DNA from: JAXGMV01 sp040768445
GTDB taxonomy: Bacteria > Chloroflexota > Anaerolineae > Anaerolineales > Anaerolineaceae
Reading direction: 5' to 3'
NCBI GenBank assembly: GCA_040768445.1
Contig: JAXGMV010000001.1
Coordinates: 1,922,001 to 1,986,000, forward strand
DNA length: 64,000 nt
The position numbers and the translations under genes were made by a program. Under the pieces are notes generated by a model. It made no database searches, was not told where the DNA came from, and saw nothing but the letters and a program-made list of their open reading frames with translations. Below, piece by piece: positions 36,837-45,304 of this stretch (positions are counted from its first letter, which is position 1; the number at the start of each line of letters is the position of its first letter).

Positions 36837-38384
36837 ATGAAAAGACAAATCTTCAAACGATACGAACCACAACAAGCAATGCTATTACCACCGAGCCTGG
36901 AAGAGCTGATACCTGAAAGCCATCTGGTAAGGGTGGTGAGCAAAATGATCGAAGAGATCGATCGACTGATACTGGAGAAGCAGTACAAAGGGGGAGGGAC
37001 AAGCGCCTACAACCCACAGATGCTGCTGAAAGTCATCGTATATGCCTACACACAACGGGTGTTTTCCTCGCGGCGAATAGCGAAAGAACTGCGGGAGAAT
37101 GTGAATTACATGTGGCTGAGCGGGATGAACCGTCCAGACCATCGAACCATCAACCGCTTCAGGGGGAAGGTTATGAAAGCGGTGATCGACGAAGTATTTT
37201 ACGGGGTAATAGAGCAACTGATGGAAGCGGGCTATGTTGATCTGGAGCACTACTTTGTAGATGGGACAAAGATAGAGGCTAATGCGAACAAATACAAATT
37301 TGTGTGGCGGAAGAGCACAGAGAAGAATAAAGCCAAACTGCGAGAAAAAGTACAGCAGTTACTCGAAGAAATAGACGAGATAGAAGCAGCGGAAGAGGCG
37401 AAATACGGAGAGAATGATTTAGAAGAAGTAGGGGAAGGCAAAGAAATAGACGCAGAGAGACTGAAAGAAGCCGCCAGGAAGATCAATGAACGGTTGAAAG
37501 AAAATCCGGAAGACAAAGATTTGAGCAAGGCCAAGGCGAAGTTGGAGAAAGATTACATTCCAAGGATGGAGAAATATGAACGGTATGAAGCGATATTTGA
37601 GGGACGCAACAACTTCTGCAAGACCGATAATGACGCCACATATATGCGGATGAAAGAAGACCACATGAGGAATGGACAGTTGAAGGCTGGCTATAATGTG
37701 CAACTGGGGACACAGAAGCAATTTGTATTAGGCTTCAGCTTACATCGCAGGGCAGGAGATACCAGTTGCTTGAAAGAACACCTTGAGAAGTTCAGGCTGT
37801 GGCTGGGGGATTATCCCAAAAACCTGGTGGCAGATGCGGGATATGGCAGTGAAGAGAACTACAGCTACCTGGACCTAAACCACATAACAACTTACGTCAA
37901 AGACAACCGCTTTCATTACGAACAGAAACGGAACTATAAAAAGAAACAGCCTTATCGGGCAGAGAATTTTGCCTATTATGCTCAAGAAGATGAATATGAA
38001 TGTCCACAAAAGAAACGTTTACGATATGTGTATACAAAGCCATACAAGAGTGAGAATGGATACACCTCAGAACGACGCATATATGAGTGTGAGGATTGTT
38101 CACACTGTCCTGTAAAGGCAGAATGTACTCGGGCAAAAAATAACCGGCAGATACAAATAGGCAAGGAGTGGGAAAGGCTCAAACAACAAGCCCGTGATAA
38201 TCTACTTTCTCCGCAAGGATTGGTATTGCGATCTCGGCGCCCGGTTGAGGTGGAGGCTGTATTTGGCCGTCTCAAGGGGGATTGGGGGTTCAGGCGGTTT
38301 CTTCTGCGAGGAATTGATAAAGTGAGTACTGAATGGGGAATTCTGTGTATTGCACATAACATAGCAAAAGCAGCGGTCGTTTGA
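36837..38384 (+). CDS. IS1182-family DDE transposase
   Basis: 515 aa, full length. N-terminal DUF772-type helix-rich DNA-binding region (HLVRVVSKMIEEID, MLLKVIVYAYTQRVFSSRRI), then the DDE catalytic core: HYFVDGTKIEANANKYKFVW, NLVADAGYGSEENYSYL and VEVEAVFGRLKGDWGFRRF supply the first Asp, second Asp and Glu regions. A charged coiled-coil-like insertion (about 155-260) is rich in Glu and Lys. A CxxC..CxxC-like group (ECEDCSHCPVKAEC) lies before the last motif, as in this family. Codon usage is A-rich compared with neighbours, consistent with recent arrival. Confidence 0.95.
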   Translation: MKRQIFKRYEPQQAMLLPPSLEELIPESHLVRVVSKMIEEIDRLILEKQYKGGGTSAYNPQMLLKVIVYAYTQRVFSSRRIAKELRENVNYMWLSGMNRPDHRTINRFRGKVMKAVIDEVFYGVIEQLMEAGYVDLEHYFVDGTKIEANANKYKFVWRKSTEKNKAKLREKVQQLLEEIDEIEAAEEAKYGENDLEEVGEGKEIDAERLKEAARKINERLKENPEDKDLSKAKAKLEKDYIPRMEKYERYEAIFEGRNNFCKTDNDATYMRMKEDHMRNGQLKAGYNVQLGTQKQFVLGFSLHRRAGDTSCLKEHLEKFRLWLGDYPKNLVADAGYGSEENYSYLDLNHITTYVKDNRFHYEQKRNYKKKQPYRAENFAYYAQEDEYECPQKKRLRYVYTKPYKSENGYTSERRIYECEDCSHCPVKAECTRAKNNRQIQIGKEWERLKQQARDNLLSPQGLVLRSRRPVEVEAVFGRLKGDWGFRRFLLRGIDKVSTEWGILCIAHNIAKAAVV

Positions 38385-38399
38385 TCGCTGCTTTTTTTT
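38366..38399 (+). terminator. Terminator of the transposase gene
   Basis: AAAAGCAGCG and CGCTGCTTTT form a 10-bp stem with a 10-nt loop, followed by more T residues; the transposase stop codon lies inside the loop. Confidence 0.85.
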
Positions 38400-38452
38400 G
38401 TTCTTTTTTATTTCTTTGTTTGTTTTTGTGGTTTATTCAACTGTCGAGGCTG

Positions 38453-38469
38453 ACTTTTTGGGCAGCCCC
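38453..38469 (-). repeat. Right terminal inverted repeat of the IS1182-type element
   Basis: Matches the left end repeat at 14 of 17 positions in inverted orientation. With the inner GTCAGCCTC it can also form a short hairpin (GGCTG/CAGCC). Confidence 0.78.
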
Positions 38470-38478
38470 ATTTTTTAT

Positions 38479-39150
38479 CTATGCAGCGAATTTCTTGCTG
38501 AAATAGCGCCCGGTGACTATCAGTGCAGCTGCCAGGATGAGCGTAATTAGCCCCATGCCAATAAAAGCATCCTGCCAGAACTGCATGGGGAAGAGTCTGA
38601 TCAGCGAATCGGAGTAGTTAAACAGCCAGGTATCCCCCTTGAAAAAGATGAGGTGAAAGCCTGTGAACAGGCTGTTGAATCCAATCGCTATACCAGCCAG
38701 GATTAAGCCAATAAGACCGATGGTGAAATAGCCTGAAGCGGCTAAACTTGTGAAATACTGACCTGACTGATTGGTCACCACTGAAAGCAGTGTCACCAGA
38801 ATGACCAAGCCTAGAAAAACATACCAGGCGATGAGCATGCGCTGCACAAGCACTTTGACGTCAACCATGTGAGATAATTCTCGCTCGTTGTACAGCGGTT
38901 TGCCATCTGCCATCTTGATATCCGATAAAAAGGTAGGATCGGCATCATTTAGCAAATATACTATTGACAGGCGCGCATACTCAAGGCGTTCAGCCTTTGA
39001 AAAGCCATATGAATCTGATGGGAAACTGCTGCGGTTGTACTCAAATCGAGCAAACCAGGGGCTGATCATGATTCTCACTGCCGTCATGATTAGAAAGAAA
39101 GGAATTGTTAGTGAGGTTATTGTCAATAATATCTTTGTTATTTTTTTCAT
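38479..39150 (-). CDS. DUF1461/TIGR01906-type integral membrane protein
   Basis: 223 aa from the ATG at 39150 (MKKITKILLTI), which overlaps the upstream stop as ATGA. An N-terminal membrane helix, an extracellular stretch with FPSDSYGFSKAERLEYA and LLNDADPTFLSD, then NERELSHMVDVKVLVQ before three more helices, the layout and motifs of this family. Function unknown; in Gram-positive bacteria a DUF1461 protein (Lit) acts in lipoprotein acyl transfer, but no claim of that activity is made here. Ends 9 bp from the IS right end. Confidence 0.8.
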   Translation of the reverse strand: MKKITKILLTITSLTIPFFLIMTAVRIMISPWFARFEYNRSSFPSDSYGFSKAERLEYARLSIVYLLNDADPTFLSDIKMADGKPLYNERELSHMVDVKVLVQRMLIAWYVFLGLVILVTLLSVVTNQSGQYFTSLAASGYFTIGLIGLILAGIAIGFNSLFTGFHLIFFKGDTWLFNYSDSLIRLFPMQFWQDAFIGMGLITLILAAALIVTGRYFSKKFAA

Positions 39151-40703
39151 TCCAAACTCTCCACATCTCCAAACATCAGATAACCAAGAACCATCGAATT
39201 TGTGATCCACTCAATGGGGGCATGATCATCCGTGAACACCTGTGTTGTCGGCGGATCAGGCTGCAGGCTGGTTAAGGTAATTTCCATGATCTGTGTGAGC
39301 AGAGGGTCAACACTGCTCAGATGTCTTACGTGTCTGTAGTTTGCCAGCAGGTTCTCGCGGGAGGTTTCTTTTACAGTTGCGTACAGGATGGTATTGAATG
39401 TATCCGGGATGTCAATCACATGAATGGTTGGGAAAATTGTCCGAATAGTAGTGGCAAGGCTGTCGATCAAGCGCCGATCGTCCGGGCTTCGGCCAATATT
39501 AATTGCCATAACGCCGTCATCTGTCAGGTGATCGTAGACAATTTGAAAGAATTCCTGTGTGGTCAGGTGGCTGGGAATATAAGGCGGGCGATAGGCGTCG
39601 ATGCTGATGATTTCATATTTGTACGGACTGTGATCCAATCCCCAACGTCCGTCCTGCACGATGGGATTCAGATTCGGCAAGTCCATGCCAAAATACTGTT
39701 TTCCAACTTCAACTATTTTTGGGTCGATCTCATAGCCATCGATAACCATGTTGTGATATACCCGGGAGGCCTGGCGAGCAGTTGTTCCAGCTGCCAGTCC
39801 GACGATTGCCATCCGTTCAATTTCGTGGGGATTGACCGGTGCTTCGTTGAAAAACGGGGCTACCAGTACCTGTTCCCATGGCCCGCCGTAATAAAAAATA
39901 TCAGGGTGAAAGACAGAATGTACGCCCTGTCCTTCGTTCAGGCGCAGGTAGCGAAACCCGTCCATCTCAAGCACCTGGATGTAGTTGTAAGCTGATTCGG
40001 TTTCGTAAATCAGATTTGGGGTGGATTTATCTGTACCGCTGAAGCCGGCTGACAACAGTACTGGTGTTGAAATTGCCAGAATGATCATTCCCACCAATGC
40101 AGATTTTTTGCTGGCAGTCAACCATAGCCCTAACAAACCGACCAGACCAAGTACTACAGCAATTACCAGGAATGTTTTATAAGTGCCAATTAATGGGATT
40201 AAAACAAGCACCGGCAGGAAGGTGCCGATAAAAGACCCAATGGTAGAGATGGCGTAAATCCTGCCAGAGACTCTGCCCAGGTTCCTCGAGTCGGTTGCTG
40301 CAAGGCGTATCGCAAATGGAGAAGCGGTACCCAGCAGTGTGACTGGGATCACAAATAGGATCATGACGACAGTGAATGAGCCAAACATGATTCCAAGCTG
40401 CAGTTCATCAAAAGCGTTAGCTGCAAGCCTGAGAATTGGTCTTGAAATAACTGGTACGACGGCAATTGAGACAGCCGCCAGAATGAGAATGAGAAAAAAA
40501 GTTCTGTAATGGGGCGATCGGTCTGCCCAGTAACCTCCCAGGAAATAACCGCCTGCCAGGTATAACAGAATGAGACCAATGATGCTGGCCCAAACGAGGT
40601 TGCTGGTACCAAACGTATTGCCCAACAACCTGGATGCTGCCATTTCCAATGCCAGGGATGTCAAGCCGGAAATAAAAACAGAGAAGTACAGGTATTTTTT
40701 CAT
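39147..40703 (-). CDS. Membrane-fused spermidine synthase-like protein
   Basis: About 518 aa. The N-terminal half has about seven helices (LTSLALEMAASRLLG opening, as in fused MFS/spermidine synthase proteins). The C-terminal half is a Rossmann methyltransferase-like domain with IVGLAAGTTARQASR, VIDGYEIDPKIVEVG and ISIDAYRPPYIPSHLTTQEF. The aminopropyltransferase GGG-D/E-G loop is replaced by GLAAGT, so polyamine synthesis is doubtful. Start taken at 40703 (MKKYLYFSVFISG); a GTG at 40748 is an alternative. Overlaps the DUF1461-like gene by 4 bp. Confidence 0.82.
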   Translation of the reverse strand: MKKYLYFSVFISGLTSLALEMAASRLLGNTFGTSNLVWASIIGLILLYLAGGYFLGGYWADRSPHYRTFFLILILAAVSIAVVPVISRPILRLAANAFDELQLGIMFGSFTVVMILFVIPVTLLGTASPFAIRLAATDSRNLGRVSGRIYAISTIGSFIGTFLPVLVLIPLIGTYKTFLVIAVVLGLVGLLGLWLTASKKSALVGMIILAISTPVLLSAGFSGTDKSTPNLIYETESAYNYIQVLEMDGFRYLRLNEGQGVHSVFHPDIFYYGGPWEQVLVAPFFNEAPVNPHEIERMAIVGLAAGTTARQASRVYHNMVIDGYEIDPKIVEVGKQYFGMDLPNLNPIVQDGRWGLDHSPYKYEIISIDAYRPPYIPSHLTTQEFFQIVYDHLTDDGVMAINIGRSPDDRRLIDSLATTIRTIFPTIHVIDIPDTFNTILYATVKETSRENLLANYRHVRHLSSVDPLLTQIMEITLTSLQPDPPTTQVFTDDHAPIEWITNSMVLGYLMFGDVESLE

Positions 40704-40831
40704 AAAGATTAAGAGGTCACCATTTTTTTGGTTAGTTTTATTTTTCACAAGGTTATCATAAAAACTTCATCAATAACAACTTTTGATAAAAAGTATAATG
40801 AATATGTAATCAGAAATGGAATGAGGTGGCT

Positions 40832-42448
40832 ATGAAACTGGTAACGGTTGATGATATGAGAAAAATAGAACGTGAGGCTGATCGCTCAGGGTTGAGTTAT
40901 GCTCAGATGATGCAGAACGCGGGACGTGGTGTGGCTGAGGTTGTTAGGGACTATTTTCAGGATGATGGACTGCGAGCCCTGGCATTGGTAGGCTCTGGTA
41001 ACAACGGCGGTGATGCACTTGTCGCATTGACTGTGCTAATAGAACACGGTTGGCGCGCTGCAGCGTACCTGGTACTGCCCCGTCAGGAAGATGATCCTTT
41101 GCTAAAGACATTTGTTGATGCAGGTGGAGAGTTATTGCAGCAGCCTGATGATACGGATTTCAAGAACCTGGATGAAGGACTTGAAGACGCTGAAGTCATT
41201 ATTGATGGTGTGCTTGGGACCGGCGCAAAACTGCCATTGAAACCAGAACTGGCTGATGTATTTGATCATGTCAAAAGTGTACGCGGTGGCATTCCGATTG
41301 TGGCGGTGGATTGCCCCTCGGGTGTTGATTGTGATTCAGGTGAAGCAGACCCATCGGTGCTGCCGGCGGATGTGACCGTCTGTATGGCGGCAGTAAAGAC
41401 CGGGTTGGTGATGATGCCAGCATTCAAATATGTAGGTACACTTCATGTTGTACCAATTGGCTTATCTGAGGATTTACCTGAGTGGAAGTCAGTCAATGCC
41501 GCTGTTGTAGATTCTGACCTGGCATCAGCGAACCTGCCTGAAAGGGACATGGATTCCCACAAAGGGACTTTTGGCACAGCAATGGTTGTCGCTGGGTCTG
41601 TGAACTACACCGGCGCGGCATACCTGGCTGCTTCTGCTGCGTATCGAATTGGCGCTGGGTTGGTGCAGGTAGGCCTGCCGGCATGCCTGCATGCTGTACT
41701 TGCAGGTCAAATTCCGGAAGCAACCTGGCTGCTGCTGCCTCATGAAATGGGTGTTCTTTCCCAACCTGGGGCTGAGACGTTGTTGAGTAACCTTGAACGT
41801 GCAACCAGTCTGTTGCTTGGTCCGGGTTGGGGAATGGAAAGTACAACCACATTGTTTATGAAATATCTACTTGAAGGCTCAGGCGCTCACCGGGGTAGAA
41901 GCAGTATCGGTTTTGTGACAGGAAATCAGGCAACCGAAAAAGATAGCCCAAGGGTTCTTCCTCCGTGTGTCATTGATGCTGATGGCTTGAAACACCTGTC
42001 AAAAATTGAAAATTGGTGGACTTATTTACCAGAAGAGACCATCCTGACACCGCATCCTGGCGAAATGTCAGTAATGACGAATATCCCGGTGTCAGAGATT
42101 CAACAGAAAAGAACAGCCGTTGCACGTGAATATGCAGCACGCTGGCGCAAGGTCGTCGTTTTGAAAGGCGCATTGACTGTAATTGCCGAACCGAACGGCG
42201 CTTACTGTATCATTCCGGTTGCCAGTGCAGCGCTGGCACGCGCAGGCACAGGTGATGTACTGGCAGGAATCATTGTCGGGTTGAGAGCGCAAGGTGTGCC
42301 AGCTTATGAAGCAGCATATACCGGTGCCTGGATACACGCGCAGTGCGGTTTGTTGGCAGAGGATTTATTAGGAACATCCGCATCAGTACTGGCAGGTGAT
42401 TTGCTTGATCACATACCGGATGTCTTGCATGATTTGGAAGCGTGGTAG
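40832..42448 (+). CDS. nnr: Bifunctional NAD(P)H-hydrate epimerase / ADP-dependent dehydratase
   Basis: Repairs hydrated NADH/NADPH. 538 aa from ATG at 40832, preceded by GAGGTGG; a GTG two codons earlier falls inside that site. The epimerase half shows GSGNNGGDALVAL, DGVLGTGAKLPL and VDCPSGVDCDSG. The dehydratase (carbohydrate-kinase-like) half shows HKGTFGTAMVVAGS, LTPHPGEMSVM and ARAGTGDVLAGIIVG. The fusion of the two activities is standard in bacteria. Stand-alone gene with its own terminator. Confidence 0.95.
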   Translation: MKLVTVDDMRKIEREADRSGLSYAQMMQNAGRGVAEVVRDYFQDDGLRALALVGSGNNGGDALVALTVLIEHGWRAAAYLVLPRQEDDPLLKTFVDAGGELLQQPDDTDFKNLDEGLEDAEVIIDGVLGTGAKLPLKPELADVFDHVKSVRGGIPIVAVDCPSGVDCDSGEADPSVLPADVTVCMAAVKTGLVMMPAFKYVGTLHVVPIGLSEDLPEWKSVNAAVVDSDLASANLPERDMDSHKGTFGTAMVVAGSVNYTGAAYLAASAAYRIGAGLVQVGLPACLHAVLAGQIPEATWLLLPHEMGVLSQPGAETLLSNLERATSLLLGPGWGMESTTTLFMKYLLEGSGAHRGRSSIGFVTGNQATEKDSPRVLPPCVIDADGLKHLSKIENWWTYLPEETILTPHPGEMSVMTNIPVSEIQQKRTAVAREYAARWRKVVVLKGALTVIAEPNGAYCIIPVASAALARAGTGDVLAGIIVGLRAQGVPAYEAAYTGAWIHAQCGLLAEDLLGTSASVLAGDLLDHIPDVLHDLEAW

Positions 42449-42468
42449 AAAAGTGATTAAAATAAACC

Positions 42469-42501
42469 GAGCCGTCTTATGGAAAGACGGCTCAAGTTTT
42501 T
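42469..42501. terminator. Terminator after the NAD(P)HX repair gene
   Basis: GAGCCGTCTT and AAGACGGCTC form a 10-bp stem with a 5-nt loop, then AAGTTTTTA on the plus strand. Lies between convergent genes. Confidence 0.88.
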
Positions 42502-42516
42502 AGTTTATTGCCAGCC

Positions 42517-42903
42517 CTATACCTCAGCTGGGGCGTCTGTTTCTGCAGGTTTCTTTGCAGTATCAACTTTCTTTTTTGTGGTTTGAATTACATCACTGAT
42601 TTTTGCTTTTTGCTCTTCAAGCACAACCTGTCCCTGATGCTGGATTTCAGAAGCTTTTGCTTTTGTTGTGTTCGCAAGTTCTTCAAATCTCGAGCGAGCC
42701 TCAAGGGCAGCAGCTTCTGCCTGTGAGTAAGCATCCTCAACGGTTGAACCAGCTTTGGTTTTTAACTCATAAGCCTTATCGCGAATCACACCTCGGGTTT
42801 CTTCGCCTGTTTGAGGGGCAAGCAGCAAAGCGGTTACAGCGCCAGTCAATGTACCGACAACAAAACCAACCAAAAATGCACCAAATTCATCTCTTTCAGC
42901 CAT
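42517..42903 (-). CDS. YtxH-domain protein
   Basis: 128 aa. One N-terminal membrane helix (FLVGFVVGTLTGAVTALLLA) followed by PQTGEETRG, the YtxH hallmark, and a long Ala/Glu/Lys-rich helix likely to be a coiled coil. Ends in a Lys/Pro/Asp tail. The family is linked to general stress but its role is unknown. Follows the DUF948-like gene by 36 bp, a frequent pairing. Confidence 0.85.
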   Translation of the reverse strand: MAERDEFGAFLVGFVVGTLTGAVTALLLAPQTGEETRGVIRDKAYELKTKAGSTVEDAYSQAEAAALEARSRFEELANTTKAKASEIQHQGQVVLEEQKAKISDVIQTTKKKVDTAKKPAETDAPAEV

Positions 42904-42939
42904 CTTTCACTCCTTTCAATAATGGTTGTATCTAAAAAA

Positions 42940-43389
42940 TTACTTCGTTAATTTTAGTATATCCAAAAGTTTCTTAAAACCAGCCAGGTACTCATTTAAT
43001 TTGATAACTGGTTCTGATACATTATTTGATAAAAACCGGACTGTGCCTTTCAGGGTGTTGACAGTATCCTGGGTTGATGTGAGGATCGGCCTTACTTCGT
43101 TCTGCATCAAATTTGTCAGTATGGCAATTTGAATAATCAAGATTATCAGCGCAACACCGATGACCAGGAATTCCATTGCCATGACAATGATAAAAATATC
43201 TCTAATCTGGCCTGCTTTTTCCGGCTCTGCACCAAGCAGCAATACAATGCCAGCGATAAAACCACCCAGCAGCAGTACTGCAATCAGGATAACCAACCAT
43301 AATTTTTTACCAGGCACGTTTTGATTAGCAGTCTCTGTTTTCGACGACTTATCAGATGTTTCTTCAGGAAGCGTTTTATTTTCTATCAT
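42940..43389 (-). CDS. DUF948-like two-helix membrane protein
   Basis: 149 aa. Polar N-terminus, two membrane helices (about 28-51 and 68-92), then an amphipathic helical tail (EVRPILTSTQDTVNTLKGTV...) resembling DUF948 proteins that accompany YtxH. Function unknown. A TATAAT is found upstream on the minus strand near 43399 but no good -35. Confidence 0.65.
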   Translation of the reverse strand: MIENKTLPEETSDKSSKTETANQNVPGKKLWLVILIAVLLLGGFIAGIVLLLGAEPEKAGQIRDIFIIVMAMEFLVIGVALIILIIQIAILTNLMQNEVRPILTSTQDTVNTLKGTVRFLSNNVSEPVIKLNEYLAGFKKLLDILKLTK

Positions 43390-43585
43390 ATTTATACCAA
43401 TTATATCATAATAAGAAATGCGTCTAGTGATGTTGTGTATTCATTCATTATACATGGATGAGGAAGATAAAAGAAAAAAAATTAATTTGATTAAGAATAT
43501 GTTTTGATTTTGTCATCCTTCAGGTGCTTGCAGGTATTGTAAAACACTATACAGCAGTATGACAGCCTGGTGCCTTTTCTTATCC

Positions 43586-43614
43586 TTGACAAGAGCAAAG
43601 CTTTATGCAATACT
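43586..43614 (+). promoter_or_regulatory. Promoter of the photolyase leader RNA
   Basis: TTGACA (43586-43591), 17 bp, AATACT (43609-43614). Transcription would begin near 43621, giving a leader of about 175 nt before the photolyase start. Confidence 0.6.
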
Positions 43615-43664
43615 CAAGACAGGTTATTGCTTTGCCATCTTATTATGAGGAGGTGGTGCCAATC

Positions 43665-43724
43665 ATGAATGATAGTAAAAGTTCCCCACGTAGCGCTGCG
43701 GCATCCCTCCTCGTTTTGCGATAA
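43665..43724 (+). CDS. Possible 19-residue leader peptide
   Basis: ATG preceded by GAGGAGGTGG, reading MNDSKSSPRSAAASLLVLR then TAA. It lies inside the two competing RNA structures, so its translation would melt the SD-sequestering stem. No run of one regulatory amino acid is evident; three Ala and three Leu codons occur near the end. May be fortuitous. Confidence 0.3.
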   Translation: MNDSKSSPRSAAASLLVLR

Positions 43725-43743
43725 GGTTGCCGCAGCGTGAACC

Positions 43744-43768
43744 AGAAAACCGCTTAAGGCGGTTTTCT
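43744..43768. terminator. Terminator-like hairpin ahead of the photolyase
   Basis: AGAAAACCGC and GCGGTTTTCT pair perfectly over 10 bp with a 5-nt loop; the T run is part of the 3' arm. Lies between the leader and the photolyase start at 43797. Confidence 0.65.
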
Positions 43769-43796
43769 GCATTAAAGACATATATTGTTTGAGGTA

Positions 43797-45203
43797 ATGG
43801 TGATTAAAAAAGAGAATAGTAAAATTGTGATTTGGTGGATCAGGCGGGATTTGCGTATCAGCGATAATCCTGCTCTAAAAGCAGCCGCTGACACTGGTTT
43901 ACCGATACTTCCGTTGTTCATCATTGACCCTAAGTTAATTGATACTGCTCCCTTAGTGAGAAAAAAATTCCTTTTTGATGGGCTGGCGCAATTAACTCGG
44001 CAGTTGGAGCAATATGGTGGGAAAGTCATTCTGCTGGCAGGGCAGCCTGAGCAGGTGTTTCACAAACTCAAGCAGACAGTGGATATTGAGACGGTCTTTG
44101 CAGGTGAGGATTACACGCCTTACTCTCAGCAGCGTGATGAAGTTGTTGGACGTGTGGTATCTCTGCATTTGATCAACGGCATTACTATCCATCACCCCAT
44201 GCAGTTCTTAAGGGAAACAGGAGAAACTTATAAAAGCTTTACGCCATTTCACCGCTCCTGGCAGGCAAAACCCATGCCGCAGTATCATCCCTGGAAACCT
44301 GAAGCACTTAACTTTTACCATGGCTATCCTTCGGAAGAATTTCTACAATTCTCTGCCATACCAGATTTTACTGCCGGCGAAGTGCAGGCTGAAGGTCGCC
44401 TGCAGGCCTTCTTGGATGGTCCAATAAACGATTATGCAGAGGGCAGAAACCGTCTTGATGAGGATATGACCTCAACCCTGTCACCTTATTTCCGGTTTGG
44501 TATGCTTTCACCGTTGAGAGCATATTCGCTGGCACAAGCCAAATTGATTGCTTCAAAGGGTGGGCCGGAGCGTGAAAGTATTTCCAGCTGGTTATCGGAG
44601 TTGGCCTGGCGGGAATTCTATAATGTGATTCTGTTCTTTTACCCACATGTTTTGAAGACAGCATTCAGAGAGAAGTACCGGGCAATTGGCTGGCAGGATA
44701 ATCCCGGACTGGTTAGCGCGTGGCAGCAGGGGTTGACCGGTTACCCAGTCGTTGATGCCGGCATGCGCCAGCTGCTGAAAACAGGTTGGATGCATAACCG
44801 CGCCCGAATGATTACGGCTTCTTTTCTGGTGAAAGATCTTTTAATAGATTGGCGAATTGGTGAAAAATGGTTCCTTCAGAACCTGGTGGATGGTGACCTG
44901 GCTGCCAATAATGGCGGATGGCAGTGGACAGCTGGTGTCGGCACCGATGCCGCACCTTATTTTCGAATATTTAACCCGGTGACACAGGGACAAACACATG
45001 ATCCACTCGGGAGGTATGTTCGCAGATATGTGCCAGAGCTTGTCCGGGTACCGGATGCGTACATACAACAGCCCTGGCTCATGCCGTCAGATGTGCAATC
45101 AGCTTCTGGATGCCTGATTGGAAAAGATTACCCGGAACCCATTGTTGATCATACTGCTGCCCGCAAAGAGGCCATGGCGCTCTATGCAGTTACAAAAGTG
45201 TAA
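43797..45203 (+). CDS. phrB: Deoxyribodipyrimidine photolyase (class I CPD type)
   Basis: Light-driven repair of UV pyrimidine dimers with FAD. 468 aa. N-terminal antenna domain (IWWIRRDLRISDNPAL, GGKVILLAGQP) and C-terminal FAD domain with SWLSELAWREFY, GYPVVDAGMRQLLKTGWMHN, ARMITASFLVKDLLIDWR and DLAANNGGWQWTAGVGTDA. All class I/cryptochrome-family blocks are present. Start is ATG 43797 or GTG 43800, both just after TTTGAGG. Preceded by a structured leader and terminator. Confidence 0.95.
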   Translation: MVIKKENSKIVIWWIRRDLRISDNPALKAAADTGLPILPLFIIDPKLIDTAPLVRKKFLFDGLAQLTRQLEQYGGKVILLAGQPEQVFHKLKQTVDIETVFAGEDYTPYSQQRDEVVGRVVSLHLINGITIHHPMQFLRETGETYKSFTPFHRSWQAKPMPQYHPWKPEALNFYHGYPSEEFLQFSAIPDFTAGEVQAEGRLQAFLDGPINDYAEGRNRLDEDMTSTLSPYFRFGMLSPLRAYSLAQAKLIASKGGPERESISSWLSELAWREFYNVILFFYPHVLKTAFREKYRAIGWQDNPGLVSAWQQGLTGYPVVDAGMRQLLKTGWMHNRARMITASFLVKDLLIDWRIGEKWFLQNLVDGDLAANNGGWQWTAGVGTDAAPYFRIFNPVTQGQTHDPLGRYVRRYVPELVRVPDAYIQQPWLMPSDVQSASGCLIGKDYPEPIVDHTAARKEAMALYAVTKV

Positions 45204-45304
45204 AAAATTGCTGGCTAAAAAATTATAACCTTTCGAAAAAAGCTGGTTGCTCATGCAATTGTCTGTTCTCACATCCAGCTTGTCGTTGTGATGCAGCCGG
45301 CAGT

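Larger units (their letters stand above)
36785..38469 (+). mobile_element. IS1182-family insertion sequence, apparently intact
   Basis: About 1.69 kb carrying one full-length transposase gene and bounded by imperfect inverted repeats: GAGGCTGTCCCAAAAGT at 36785-36801 and, on the other strand, GGGGCTGCCCAAAAAGT at 38453-38469 (14 of 17 identical). The flanks read ...AAAT and ATTT..., so a 4-bp direct duplication is not evident; the repeat may extend outward by a few bases. The right end lies 9 bp from the stop of the next gene, so no reading frame is broken. Confidence 0.85.
43621..43771 (+). ncRNA. Structured leader or small RNA upstream of the photolyase
   Basis: About 150 nt from the promoter to a terminator-like hairpin. 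GAGGAGGUGGUGCC (43647-43660) can pair with GGCAUCCCUCCUC (43700-43712) over 13 bp with one bulge, hiding a strong Shine-Dalgarno sequence. An alternative perfect 10-bp hairpin, CGCTGCGGCA (43694-43703) with TGCCGCAGCG (43728-43737), uses part of the same arm, so the two are mutually exclusive. A short ORF lies between them. This is attenuator- or riboswitch-like; the class is not recognised. SRP, tmRNA and RNase P signatures are absent. The preceding part of the gap (43390-43585) shows nothing else. Confidence 0.5.

Noticed and set aside
37250..38362. Minus-strand frames inside the IS element
   Set aside because: They are antisense to the transposase and share its codon periodicity.
43621..43771. 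SRP RNA, tmRNA or RNase P RNA identity for the photolyase leader
   Set aside because: The SRP GGAAG..AGCAGCC core, tmRNA tRNA-like ends and RNase P conserved blocks are all absent.
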